Assembly: GCA_949292215.1 (NCBI GenBank) | Contig: CASEYW010000085.1 | Span: forward strand, 1 to 51,401 | DNA from: an uncultured bacterium | Lineage (GTDB): Bacteria; Verrucomicrobiota; Lentisphaeria; Victivallales; UBA1829 | Reading direction: 5' to 3' | DNA: 51,401 bases | In this document: piece after piece, positions 17,991 through 27,257 of the stretch | How the letters are laid out: every line of letters starts with the position of its first letter | Numbering within the stretch: position 1 is the stretch's first letter | Made by a program: the position numbers and the translations under genes | The notes under the pieces: generated by a model | Seen by the model: only the letters and a program-made list of their open reading frames with translations | Told to the model about the DNA's origin: nothing | The model's database searches: none

Positions 17991-18135
17991 TGCGGTTTAT
18001 CCGGCAGACTCCTTTTCCGAATCCGGAATGAGGGGCGTCAGCCGGCGGAGGAACAGATTTGATTTTCCCCGCATTCGTGATATCTTACCGCAATCGTTTC
18101 CTTTGGAAAACGGGATTGGCAAGCGGAGCGGAAGA

Positions 18136-19101
18136 ATGATGAACAGAGCGAAAAAACGGGCTTCCCGGAACAGAACATTGACGCTGTCGGTCGCGGAAAT
18201 GGCTGAGCTGGAACAAAAACTGCTGAAACCTTCCGGCAGACCTTTGTCGCTCAAGGAAATCGAAAACAGAATCATTCAGGACGATTTTCTGCATGCGATC
18301 GACTGTCTTCCCGATGCGTTTGCGGACCTGATGATTCTGGACCCTCCCTACAATCTGACAAAAGAGTTCCGGAGCGTCAAGTTTGCATCCATGGGCGATG
18401 AGGCGTATATCCGGTATCTGGAATCCTGGTTCCCGAAACTGCTGCGCCTGCTGAAACCGGATGCGACCATCTATCTCTGCGGGGACTGGAAGTGTTCCGC
18501 TGCGGATTATCTTGTCATGAGCCGGTATGTCCATGTCCGGAACCGGATTGTCTGGCAGAGGGAGAAGGGACGGGGTGCGCTGGCAAATTGGAAAAACTGC
18601 TGTGAGGATATCTGGTTCGGGACGGTTGGCAGAGACTATTATTTTGATGTGGAATCCGTGAAAATGAAACGGAAAGTGATCGCGCCCTATCGCCAGAACG
18701 GGAAACCGAAGGACTGGGAGGAAACGGATCAGGGCAGATTCCGCATGACCTGTCCCTCCAATTTCTGGGATGATATTTCCATTCCTTACTGGTCTATGCC
18801 GGAAAATACGGACCATCCGACCCAGAAGCCTGAAAAACTGATTGCAAAACTGATTCTTGCCAGCTCCAGAAAGGGGGATTTCGTGTTCGATCCGTTTCTG
18901 GGGAGCGGGACCACTGCCGTTGTCGCCCGGAAACTCGGCCGCCGATTTGCCGGAATTGAGATCAACCGCGACTATTGCTGCTGGGGACAGGCTCGTCTGG
19001 AACGGGCGGAGGCTGATTCCTCCATTCAGGGATATGTTGACGGCGTGTTCTGGGAACGGAATACGCTTTCGGAACAGAAAAAGCGTTCATCCGGGGAGTA
19101 A
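18136..19101 (+). CDS. Orphan adenine-type DNA methyltransferase
   Basis: The frame is open from 18028, but the ATG at 18136 follows GGAG (18125-18128), giving 321 residues. Motif IV is DPPYNL near residue 75. The AdoMet motif I comes late (FDPFLGSGTTAVVARKLGRR, near residue 265), so the order is that of beta-class amino-methyltransferases. The central stretch (RIVWQREKGRGALANWKNCC, EDIWFGT, then YWSMPENTDHPTQKPEKL) is typical of restriction-modification methylases; the DPPY form suggests N6-adenine or N4-cytosine. No endonuclease gene is adjacent on either side, so it may have an epigenetic or protective role. The recognition site cannot be read from the sequence. Confidence 0.85.
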   Translation: MMNRAKKRASRNRTLTLSVAEMAELEQKLLKPSGRPLSLKEIENRIIQDDFLHAIDCLPDAFADLMILDPPYNLTKEFRSVKFASMGDEAYIRYLESWFPKLLRLLKPDATIYLCGDWKCSAADYLVMSRYVHVRNRIVWQREKGRGALANWKNCCEDIWFGTVGRDYYFDVESVKMKRKVIAPYRQNGKPKDWEETDQGRFRMTCPSNFWDDISIPYWSMPENTDHPTQKPEKLIAKLILASSRKGDFVFDPFLGSGTTAVVARKLGRRFAGIEINRDYCCWGQARLERAEADSSIQGYVDGVFWERNTLSEQKKRSSGE

Positions 19102-19626
19102 TCTATCCGTTTTTGCTTCCCCTTCCGGACTTCCCGTTGTCTTGAATCCCGCAGGTGCAGGCGGAAGATTCCTGCGGATCTCTGACGGAACTGGAAGAGG
19201 AAAATGTATTGATTTTCTGTCGTTTCTGATTTGAAAAACATGAATTATGAATTATTGTTGTTCAGAGAAGTCATTCTGCGTGAATCCTTACAGATTCCGG
19301 ACGTGTGCCGGAATTGATTCCGCGAATGTTGAAGAGGTGTCGGTAACTCTTTGGAAAAGAAGCAGATGCGGGAATGGACCGGCGTGGAAGCCGTGGGGTT
19401 GAACTGCGAAAAGAGCCATTCCTTTTGCCGGTTTTGCCGGCGCTTGTTTCCTTTCATCTTTGGAGGGCTGGAGTATGGATGTAATGTAAGAGACGGTTGA
19501 GTTGGGGGCTTCCGTTTCTTTTCCGGCTGTTCCGTTGGAAACGTTGTGTTTCCCTTCCGGCAGGACAGAAAATTGCGTTTGTGATTCTTTAAATTAAACG
19601 ATTCTAACATAGAAAGACAGTAATCC
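19102..19626. other. 525-nt intergenic region without a supportable gene
   Basis: No frame here has a good start, ribosome site and protein-like composition together. A 25-codon frame begins at 19241 (MNYELLLFREVILRESLQIP...) but has no visible ribosome site. I find no clear terminator after the methyltransferase and no confident promoter before the giant gene; the last 60 bases are AT-rich. A long leader or a small RNA is possible. Confidence 0.4.
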
Positions 19627-22600
19627 ATGAGTATGCGGGAAGAAAGTACTGAAAGCGTTTTGGACTCCATGTCCCTTGCCACCTGGAATCATTTGAACGA
19701 AGCCGTTTTCACGGAGCCTGCAGAGGATTCCTCTTCAACCGGAATTTTTCAGGAGTCCCTTCCGACAAGTATTCCGGACACCGTTTCTTTTTCCGTACAG
19801 GACAATTTCCTGACTGAGGCCGGAACGGAAGAAATCCTGCTTTCCACCATGTGGAATCAGTATGGAAAAATTTTCCCGGATTCCGAAATCACGTTCAATG
19901 AATACTGTCCGATTGATCCTATCACGAAAGAACATTCCGTTACCGGTTGCACAAATACAGCCGCGGGGCAGATCATTTACTACTGGATCGAGCAGGGGGC
20001 GCTTGAACTTCAGTTGACTCTGAACGCCGCAGATGCCTATACCTCAAATTCTTACGGTCGGACCATTGTGATTGACGGTACCGCTTCCGGGGCCAGATTG
20101 AACGGGTATCTTTCCTTTGCGGATGTGAATGCAGCTTTGAAGGATTTCTCCGTGGATTCCGCTGAGGATATTGCCGCATTGAATTTCGCTTGCGGCGTGG
20201 TTCAGGAATCCGGATACTCTTCCGATGCAACCGGCACTGTGTGGGATACCAACCTTTTTTACCGAGCCGGCATGGTAAGCGCTTACGAGGTTTATGCCTA
20301 CGGCAGCTATGCAACGAATTCATTGTTCGTATACAGTGAAATAATCAACGGGCAATCCGTAATGACAATCACAGATGCCGGGTTCGAAGTCCTGATTGAA
20401 AACATTCTTGCGGGGCAACCCGTTGCCACTTCTTTCCCCGGACATGCTCTCGTGATCGACGGTTACAATAAAGCAAATGATACATTCCACATCAATTACG
20501 GATGGGGGGAATACGGAACCCGCGAACTGTTCGAAGCAATGGGCAGCCTGGAAGGAACCGGATGGTACACGCGGGAAGAGATGCATGAAATCCAGTTTTA
20601 CAACTTCATCATTGATATAACCCCGACGTATGACGATTCTCCGATTGAAGTTTCCGATACCCGCTCCTATGGAACGGGAACATTTCTTCGTGCGATAGAA
20701 CGTGCCAATGCCATGCTTGGAGAAAACACCATCGTCTGTTCCGATTCCATCGGAGGAAACGATCTTTTCCTGTCCGATTCCATTATTGTGGCGGATGATC
20801 TTCGCATTGAAGACTTCAATCTCAATTTCGCTGTAACGGGATTCTCCAATATGGCTGTTCGCAATAATGGAGTATCTCTTTCCGTTGAAGATCTTACCGG
20901 AACTGTGATCATCAACTCCAGACAGTCAACCTCTTATGGCTTTTATAACACGTCTGATTCCAATTTCTCCCTTTCTCTGAATGGCGGCGGGATCTTTGCC
21001 GGGTCCTATTCATCCAAAGGAGATTACAAGGAGGGGGCCTCCATGATTCAGACTGCGCTGGAAGAGTTCCGCACATCCGGTCTGAGTGCGATTGAGTCTT
21101 ACGTGGATTCTGCAAAAGGATATGCTGTTTTCAACAATTCCGTGAATGAGAATACGCTTTCTCTGGACAATCAGGCGATCATTTTAGGCAATCTTTATTT
21201 CGGCAGCGGCAACGATACCATTACCGTCAACGGCGGGTCCTGTATTTCCGGAAACATCTCTTTTGGTGCAGGAAACGATCTTTTTGAAATTGACAACAGT
21301 TCCTCCTTTACCGGTATTGTTTATTCAACCGGATCCATCGGTGTTACGATCACGGTTAATTCGGCAGCGACGGGGGCCGGAATTATCAATCTCCGATCCA
21401 ATATTGCCAGCTTCACGCATTTTATCGCAGGGGACATCGTCCTTGACCTGAACCGCGCAGGAAACGGAGAATACATTTTGTTCGATGCGACGGAAGCCAG
21501 CTATGCCACGAATCTGAAAAATTTGAACTTTACTGTCAATATTCAGGATTCGAGTTTTAAGTTGTCTCTGGCGTCTGGCAGTGCGTCGAACGGCGGGGTT
21601 TCCCTGCGCTATGAGGATTCCCGGGTTTATCTGACGGTGGAAAACAGCAATCAGGACATCATACCACCCACCCTTCCGGACGGATTGACCCAGACTGTTG
21701 AACTCCGCGATGTGACTTGTTCCTGGAACGATTCCACCGACAATGTCGGAGTTGCCGGTTACTCTTTCCGTTATGGGACCGATTCCTCTCTCAGCGGCAA
21801 CGGAATCAGTGTAACGGACAACAGCTTTTCTCTCTCCGACCTCGCAAATGGTACCTATTACTGGCAGGTTCGGGCGTATGATGCGGCCGGAAATTATTCC
21901 GATTGGAGTTCCGTCCAGAAATTTACGATTGACGTCAGTCTTGTCGCTCCGGTTATTACTGTGACTGCTGATACAAAGGAACCTGTTCAAACGGTTACTC
22001 TGACCGCTTCCACGGATGACGGTTCTCCCATCTATTATAATACCGTTTCCGCAGACTATGAGGGGTCCTGGACTCTTTACACAACAACAATTACGGTCAC
22101 AGAAAACACCACCTATTATTTCAAGGCGACAAATGAATTCGGTAATACCGGAACGAGCCTTTTCCATGTTACGAACATTGACCGGGTTGCCCCGACCATT
22201 ACCGGAATTACAGCAAGCACTCTGGAGCCAACAAACGGAAACGTTTCTGTGACTGCTAAATTCGATGACGATGTTCGGCTTGCTTCGAAACAATATAGAA
22301 TCGGTGCAGAAGGAAAGTGGATGGATTATACCGGCGCTGTCACTGTCACGCAGAATACGGTACTCTTCTTCAAGGCTGTCGATGCTGCCGGCAATGAAAC
22401 GGTGGAGCAATTCCAGATAACCAACATCGACCGGATTCCGCCGGAGAAACCGGTCGCTTCCGCGGATATGACCGAAATAACCAATCAGAATGTGACTGTT
22501 TTCGCTGCCTTCAGCGAGGACAGCGTTGTGCGGGAGTATTCGCTGAATGGAACCGACTGGTTCTCTTACATCGACGGAGTTGTCATGAAGGAAAACGGAT

Positions 22601-25293
22601 CCGTTTATTTCAGAGGAACAGATGCAGCCGGCAATGTTTCGGAAATTACGGAATACGTTGTGTCCAACATTGACACGAGCGCACCGGATTCTCCGGTTGT
22701 TTCTGCCAGCATCACGGAGCCGACCAATCAGAACGTGATTGTCTCCGCTGTCTTTGACCCGACCTCCGTCCTGAATGAGTATAAAGTCGATGATGGAGAG
22801 TGGATGGTATACAGCGGCCCCATTGAGATTACGGAAAATGCAGCGGTTTCTTTCCGGAGCAGAGGCGCTTCCGGAAACTATTCGGAAACGGTTTACATTG
22901 TGTCGAACATCGACCGGATTCCGCCGGAAAAACCGCTTGTGTCCGCTGATATTACCGATCCGACCAATCAGAATGTCATGGTTACTGCGACGTTTGATTC
23001 GGATGCCTCCATCAGAGAGTATTCTTTTGATGGGGAACTCTGGAACGTTTATGAGGACGGCGTGGAGATGACGGATAATGGCGTCGTTTATTTCAGAGGA
23101 ACGGATGCAGCCGGCAATGTTTCGGAAATCGTGGAGTACATTGTGTCGAACATCGACCGGATTCCGCCGGAAAAACCAGTTGTGTCCGCCAACCTCACGG
23201 AATTGACCAATCAGGATGTCATTGTGACCGCCGTATTCAGTGAGGACAGCGTCGTGCGGGAGTATTCGCTGAATGGAACCGACTGGTTCTCGTATGGCTC
23301 CGACGTTATTGTGGAGGAAAACGGCTCCGTGTATTTCCGGGGAACGGATGCAGCCGGCAATGTTTCGGAAATCGTGGAATACATCGTGTCGAACATCGAC
23401 AAACTCCCTCCGGAAAGACCGGTCGTTTCCGCAAATATCACGGAACCGACAAATCAGAACGTGATCGTGTCCGCCGTTTTTGCCGAGGATTCCATCCTGA
23501 ACGAATATAAAGTGAATGACGGCGAGTGGCTGGTCTATGAAAACCCTGTCGAAATGACAGACAACGGAATCGTGTATTTCCGAAGTACAGACGCTGTAGG
23601 CAATACCACGGTAGTGCTTTATAAGGTTACAAACATTGATCGGATTCCGCCGGAAAAACCGCTTGTGTCTGCTGATATTACGGATCTGACCAATCAGGAA
23701 GTCGTGGTTACTGCGTCTTTCGATGCTGATTCTGCCATCAAAGAATATTCTCTGGATGGGGAAATCTGGCTTTCCTATACAGAAGGTATCACATTCCAGT
23801 CCAACGGGATCATTTATTTCCGTGCAATTGACCTGGTCGGCAACGTTTCGGAGATTGCCGAGTATCTTGTATCGAACATCGACAAAACCGCACCTGAGAT
23901 TTCGATTGCCGTCGATAACAGGGAAGCGGCAACCACAAAGCCAGTGTTCGTTTCTGCAACTGTGGCAGATGACTCCGGTGTGGTTTCCTGTGAATATTCG
24001 CTGGATGGGGCCACATGGTTTGACTATACAACGCCGATTGAAATGCTTTCGAATGGGACAATATGGTTCCGAGCTCAGGATTCCGCCGGAAATATCGCAT
24101 TGGACAGCTATGCGGTTTCCAATATTTATGCTCCTCCCGCAACTCTCGATGGAATGTTTGTCACAGTCAAAAATTATAATGCGACTTTCTCCTGGGAGAA
24201 ATACGAAGCGGCCAAAGGCGCAAAAGTCCAGTATCAGGTTATGGTGGATGGCGTTGAGCAGAGAAAACTGATTTCCAGTACGAAGTTCACGCTGAAGAAT
24301 GCGTCTGTTGGTGAACATGACTTCGCAGTCCGGGCTGTGGTTACCCAGAAGGGACAGGCGGATATCTACACACCATGGAGCAGCACGATCACACAATATG
24401 TGGCGGATGTCTCAAAACCGAAAACCGGAAAGCTCACTGTGGAACAGACCGGCGAGGATTCGATCCGTTTGACCTGGACCCCGGGAGAGGACAATATGGG
24501 TGTCGTCCGTTATGTCGTGACTTGCAGTGATGGTCAAACCCGTGAACTTGGTGGGGATGTGCTTTCCACAGAATTTACCGGAATAAGTGGAAAAGTGACC
24601 GCTGCGATTGTTGCATATGATGCAGCCGGACTTGCCGGTCAAACCGTGAAAAAGACTCTCACAATGAAGGACATGACCGCTCCCACGCAGGTGACCGGAC
24701 TGAGCTCTGAAGGCGTTGACAACAAATCCGGTGGTGTGCTGGTCTGGGATGCCGCCTCTGACAATGTCGCTGTCACGCAATACGAGATTACGGTTGCGAA
24801 TGTGAAAACGTACAAGTCGAATACCAATTCCGTCAAGATCGGAAAAATGGCCGCCGGAACCTATAAATATACGGTGGTTGCTTTCGACAAGGCTAAAAAT
24901 GCAAGCATCATCAGTGAGGAAGGCGAATTCACTGTCGCGGATGTGATCGATCCGAAGATCTCGAAACTTTCCTGCAAGGTGACCAATCAGACCGTGGTTG
25001 TCAGCTGGAGCGCTACGGATGAAAGCGGAGCAATTGCGCGCAGCGAACTCTGGCTCGATGGAAGCCGGTATGCCGATACAACAGGATTGGAATCCTTTGC
25101 TTTGAATGATGTTTCTCTCGGACAGCATTCTGTGGAATTGAAGGTTTGGGATGCAGCAGGAAACGACGTCTCAAAAACGACAAAATGCAATGTCAAGACG
25201 TGGGATCCGCTTCCGGTGCTGGCAAGTACAGCGGAAACATCGCTTTTCTCAACGGATTCCGAATCGAAGTATGGACTCCTTGCTTCTGTGTAA
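19627..25293 (+). CDS. Giant multidomain protein: C10 peptidase, RTX-like motifs, nine Ig-like modules, FN3-like modules
   Basis: The frame is 1888 residues long. A TAA lies two codons before the ATG, so no upstream signal peptide is possible; the N-terminus is acidic and not hydrophobic. Residues about 60-335 match the C10 (streptopain-like) cysteine peptidase pattern: SVTGCTNTAAGQIIYYW (C108), FPGHALVIDGYN (H273) and FHINYGWGEYGT. Residues about 345-690 are beta-helix-like and hold FGSGNDTITV (near 525) and FGAGNDLFEI (near 545), which resemble RTX calcium motifs. An FN3-like domain follows. Nine Ig-like modules of 77-83 residues (773-1498), each ending in NID or a variant, carry DAAGNVSE sequence. 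Then come about four FN3-like domains and a short tail. The RTX-like motifs and missing signal peptide suggest type I secretion, unproven. It is probably a surface or released protease-adhesin. Confidence 0.85.
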   Translation: MSMREESTESVLDSMSLATWNHLNEAVFTEPAEDSSSTGIFQESLPTSIPDTVSFSVQDNFLTEAGTEEILLSTMWNQYGKIFPDSEITFNEYCPIDPITKEHSVTGCTNTAAGQIIYYWIEQGALELQLTLNAADAYTSNSYGRTIVIDGTASGARLNGYLSFADVNAALKDFSVDSAEDIAALNFACGVVQESGYSSDATGTVWDTNLFYRAGMVSAYEVYAYGSYATNSLFVYSEIINGQSVMTITDAGFEVLIENILAGQPVATSFPGHALVIDGYNKANDTFHINYGWGEYGTRELFEAMGSLEGTGWYTREEMHEIQFYNFIIDITPTYDDSPIEVSDTRSYGTGTFLRAIERANAMLGENTIVCSDSIGGNDLFLSDSIIVADDLRIEDFNLNFAVTGFSNMAVRNNGVSLSVEDLTGTVIINSRQSTSYGFYNTSDSNFSLSLNGGGIFAGSYSSKGDYKEGASMIQTALEEFRTSGLSAIESYVDSAKGYAVFNNSVNENTLSLDNQAIILGNLYFGSGNDTITVNGGSCISGNISFGAGNDLFEIDNSSSFTGIVYSTGSIGVTITVNSAATGAGIINLRSNIASFTHFIAGDIVLDLNRAGNGEYILFDATEASYATNLKNLNFTVNIQDSSFKLSLASGSASNGGVSLRYEDSRVYLTVENSNQDIIPPTLPDGLTQTVELRDVTCSWNDSTDNVGVAGYSFRYGTDSSLSGNGISVTDNSFSLSDLANGTYYWQVRAYDAAGNYSDWSSVQKFTIDVSLVAPVITVTADTKEPVQTVTLTASTDDGSPIYYNTVSADYEGSWTLYTTTITVTENTTYYFKATNEFGNTGTSLFHVTNIDRVAPTITGITASTLEPTNGNVSVTAKFDDDVRLASKQYRIGAEGKWMDYTGAVTVTQNTVLFFKAVDAAGNETVEQFQITNIDRIPPEKPVASADMTEITNQNVTVFAAFSEDSVVREYSLNGTDWFSYIDGVVMKENGSVYFRGTDAAGNVSEITEYVVSNIDTSAPDSPVVSASITEPTNQNVIVSAVFDPTSVLNEYKVDDGEWMVYSGPIEITENAAVSFRSRGASGNYSETVYIVSNIDRIPPEKPLVSADITDPTNQNVMVTATFDSDASIREYSFDGELWNVYEDGVEMTDNGVVYFRGTDAAGNVSEIVEYIVSNIDRIPPEKPVVSANLTELTNQDVIVTAVFSEDSVVREYSLNGTDWFSYGSDVIVEENGSVYFRGTDAAGNVSEIVEYIVSNIDKLPPERPVVSANITEPTNQNVIVSAVFAEDSILNEYKVNDGEWLVYENPVEMTDNGIVYFRSTDAVGNTTVVLYKVTNIDRIPPEKPLVSADITDLTNQEVVVTASFDADSAIKEYSLDGEIWLSYTEGITFQSNGIIYFRAIDLVGNVSEIAEYLVSNIDKTAPEISIAVDNREAATTKPVFVSATVADDSGVVSCEYSLDGATWFDYTTPIEMLSNGTIWFRAQDSAGNIALDSYAVSNIYAPPATLDGMFVTVKNYNATFSWEKYEAAKGAKVQYQVMVDGVEQRKLISSTKFTLKNASVGEHDFAVRAVVTQKGQADIYTPWSSTITQYVADVSKPKTGKLTVEQTGEDSIRLTWTPGEDNMGVVRYVVTCSDGQTRELGGDVLSTEFTGISGKVTAAIVAYDAAGLAGQTVKKTLTMKDMTAPTQVTGLSSEGVDNKSGGVLVWDAASDNVAVTQYEITVANVKTYKSNTNSVKIGKMAAGTYKYTVVAFDKAKNASIISEEGEFTVADVIDPKISKLSCKVTNQTVVVSWSATDESGAIARSELWLDGSRYADTTGLESFALNDVSLGQHSVELKVWDAAGNDVSKTTKCNVKTWDPLPVLASTAETSLFSTDSESKYGLLASV
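21943..24126 (+). repeat. Tandem Ig-like module repeats (nine units of about 243 bp)
   Basis: Unit boundaries at the NID or equivalent codons fall at 22174, 22423, 22666, 22906, 23149, 23392, 23632, 23875 and 24121, so spacing is 240-249 bp. Some units are nearly identical at DNA level: a 36-nt stretch around 22529 recurs around 23258, and the DAAGNVSEI codons recur at about 22617, 23099 and 23341. This pattern suggests recent duplication or gene conversion. Confidence 0.9.
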
Positions 25294-25320
25294 GGCTGGA
25301 GAAAGCCGCTGATGAGACAG

Positions 25321-25352
25321 GGGAGACGGTCGGATGGGCCGTCTCCCTTTTT
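25321..25352 (+). terminator. Rho-independent terminator of the giant gene
   Basis: GGGAGACGG (25321-25329) pairs with CCGTCTCCC (25339-25347), followed directly by five T residues, 28 nt after the stop codon. Confidence 0.92.
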
Positions 25353-25423
25353 GTTCCCTTTGAGTGTTTTCCGGGATCTCCTGACAGAGCGGCTCGGGGC
25401 CGGCTGGCGGAAACAGGTTCATT

Positions 25424-26104
25424 TCAGCCTTTGATGAATCGGTCGAAAGCGGTCAGTGCGCAGAAGTTGTAGATCCCGTGAATCGCGATCGCCAGTGTAA
25501 AGGATCCGAGAGCATTGCGCCAATCGAAATATTTTCCTGAGGTAATCTGAATTCTCCAGGCCCGATGAAGTCCCATTGAGGAAACCAGTGTACAGAAAAT
25601 ATGGAGGGTGGTGCAGATGATCCAGCGGAAGGTCAGCAGAATCATACGCCCATCCTCCGGCAGAGAACAGAGATAGAAATAACTGTAAATCAGGTTTTCC
25701 AGAATGCCGAAGGTGAGTCCGCCCATTGCCCCTGCGATGAAAAATTCCGATGAGTAGCGAATCATCCAGGGCCTCTTTTCCAGAATCCACAGCATTCCTG
25801 ACTGTTTCAGAATTTCTTCCAGAAACGGCGTGAAAAAGATCAGAAACAGCAGACTTTGAATGCTTGAAACACGATCCTGAAGAAAACAGCCTACCACGGC
25901 AATGACTCCGCCGATCATCCCCGCTTTCGCCGCATACCCGAACAGAACAAAACGCGAATATGCCTTCCCTTTTTCTTTCAGAAACTTTCTGTATTCAGAG
26001 GCATCCGCTTTCCCGGATACAAACGAGGGCACCGGCGGAACCTCCGGAAGAAAACCGGTCCTCCGATCGACAGATGAATCCTTTTGTTCCGAGTTGTCAG
26101 GCAT
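25424..26104 (-). CDS. PrsW-family intramembrane metalloprotease
   Basis: This 226-residue protein has a polar N-terminal 50 residues and then about six membrane segments. It shows the PrsW/CPBP-like motifs in order: EEILK (E96-E97, K100) at a membrane segment end, GGLTFGILENLIY (E136), TLHIF (H168) and AIAIHGIYNF (H209). These Glu and His residues would hold the catalytic zinc. PrsW in Bacillus cleaves the anti-sigma factor RsiW; no sigma/anti-sigma pair is visible here, so the substrate is unknown. It is convergent with the giant surface protein gene and divergent from the AadA-like gene. A role in processing a membrane-bound regulator or secreted protein is inferred from the family only. 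Confidence 0.85.
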   Translation of the reverse strand: MPDNSEQKDSSVDRRTGFLPEVPPVPSFVSGKADASEYRKFLKEKGKAYSRFVLFGYAAKAGMIGGVIAVVGCFLQDRVSSIQSLLFLIFFTPFLEEILKQSGMLWILEKRPWMIRYSSEFFIAGAMGGLTFGILENLIYSYFYLCSLPEDGRMILLTFRWIICTTLHIFCTLVSSMGLHRAWRIQITSGKYFDWRNALGSFTLAIAIHGIYNFCALTAFDRFIKG

Positions 26105-26272
26105 CGCAGCTCCCTTGTTTCCGGAAGAGCACCTGCGGCTTCTCTTCTTTCCTGAAGGTTCCCTGATTCAGAAAACCATTGCATTTACTATAGGTGCTTT
26201 CCAGCGATTTACAACATGGAAAACAAAAATGCTCTGAAACAGGGAAAAGCAGAATGTGATGTTGTTTTTTGT

Positions 26273-26300
26273 TTGCAAATGAATTGCGACACGCTATTTT
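26273..26300 (+). promoter_or_regulatory. Possible promoter of the AadA-like gene
   Basis: TTGCAA (26273-26278) and TATTTT (26295-26300) are spaced 16 bp, just ahead of the start at 26319. The fit is moderate. The rest of the 214-nt divergent gap to the PrsW gene shows nothing further that I can support. Confidence 0.35.
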
Positions 26301-26318
26301 AATACATGACAAGGATGG

Positions 26319-27257
26319 ATGAATGAAACGCCGGACAATCAAAATTTTCAAAAGGAAAATTTTCTGAAAATGAAATGGGACGGGAAAGCGCAGATACCAA
26401 AGGAATCCTTACCGGATCAGGTGATTCAAGTTTGTTCGCTGTCAAAGAGGTTGTTTGCGGACAATTTATCCGGGATTCTGCTGTATGGTTCCGCGACTCT
26501 GGGCGGTCTGCGTCCGGACAGCGATCTGGATCTCCTGATATTGATCCGCAGCGAATTGACGCGGTGTGCTCGCGAAACTCTGACAAAACATCTGCTTATC
26601 ATTTCCAGTCCGCTCGGAGATCGGAATCGAAGGCCGCTCGAAGTGACCGTTCTCAATGTAAACGATCTTCACCCATGGAGTTTTCCCCCGAAGTGCGAAT
26701 ATCTATACGGCGAATGGCTTCGGAAAGATGTGGAGAACGGAAGAATCCCGCAGCCTCAGTTCAGGCCGGATACGGTAATTCTCCTGTGGCAGGCACGGCG
26801 GAACGGTTTGTCTCTGGCCGGTGATTCGGCAGAATGTCTTATTCCGGAGATTCCTTTCGATGAAATTCGGAAAGCGATCCGTTCTTCCCTCTCCGAACTG
26901 ATTTCGTGGTTCAGAGGCGATGAAAGAAACGTTCTGCTGACTCTCGCCCGAATGTGGTTCACCCTGGAGACTGGAACTCTTTGTGCGAAAGATGTTGCTG
27001 CCGAGTGGGTTTCCACCCGACTTCCTCCGAACGCGGCACTCTTGATCCGCATGGCCGGAAATGCCTATCTGGGAAGGTGCCTGGATAATTGGACGGCTGT
27101 CAATGAAAACGATGCAGTCCGACTGGTCGATCATCTGAAACAGCAGATAGAAAAGCTGCTTTCGACCTCCCGCAATCCTCCCGTTCCCGAATCGCCTGAG
27201 GCACAATCTTGCAGCAAATGCAGCAGAAATAACAACCATTCAAAAGTGTTCAAATGA
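26319..27257 (+). CDS. AadA-like aminoglycoside nucleotidyltransferase (ANT(3'')-type)
   Basis: This 312-residue protein matches the AadA family along most of its length. The nucleotidyltransferase motif is LYGSATLGGLRPDSDLDLLI (D69, D71 as metal ligands), the catalytic-base glutamate is in RPLEVTVL (E108), and HPWSFPPKCEYLYGEW (W120) and GDERNVLLTLARMWF with CAKDVAAEW complete the helical C-terminal domain. AadA enzymes adenylylate streptomycin and spectinomycin. The start is uncertain: ATG 26319 has AAGGA only 3 nt away, and ATG 26370 has AAGGA 13 nt away. The tail beyond residue 285 is longer than usual and low in complexity. It is not in an integron or near a transposase, so it looks like a resident chromosomal gene. 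Resistance activity is likely but untested; another natural substrate is possible. Confidence 0.82.
   Translation: MNETPDNQNFQKENFLKMKWDGKAQIPKESLPDQVIQVCSLSKRLFADNLSGILLYGSATLGGLRPDSDLDLLILIRSELTRCARETLTKHLLIISSPLGDRNRRPLEVTVLNVNDLHPWSFPPKCEYLYGEWLRKDVENGRIPQPQFRPDTVILLWQARRNGLSLAGDSAECLIPEIPFDEIRKAIRSSLSELISWFRGDERNVLLTLARMWFTLETGTLCAKDVAAEWVSTRLPPNAALLIRMAGNAYLGRCLDNWTAVNENDAVRLVDHLKQQIEKLLSTSRNPPVPESPEAQSCSKCSRNNNHSKVFK

Noticed and set aside
19245..19682. 145-codon minus-strand frame in the intergenic region before the giant gene
   Set aside because: It starts inside the giant gene, has no ribosome site and reads as a Pro/Ser/Lys-rich sequence without motifs.
21943..24126. Regular repeats considered as a CRISPR array
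   Set aside because: Units are about 243 bp, stay in frame and encode Ig-like protein modules.
21325..24396. Long open frame of about 1023 codons on the minus strand
   Set aside because: It lies entirely antisense to the giant Ig-repeat protein, whose domains are clear. Its own translation is low in complexity and mirrors the DNA repeats.
26319..27257. AadA-like gene as a mobile cassette
   Set aside because: No integrase, attC-like site, transposase or terminal repeats are visible around it, and base composition resembles the neighbours.
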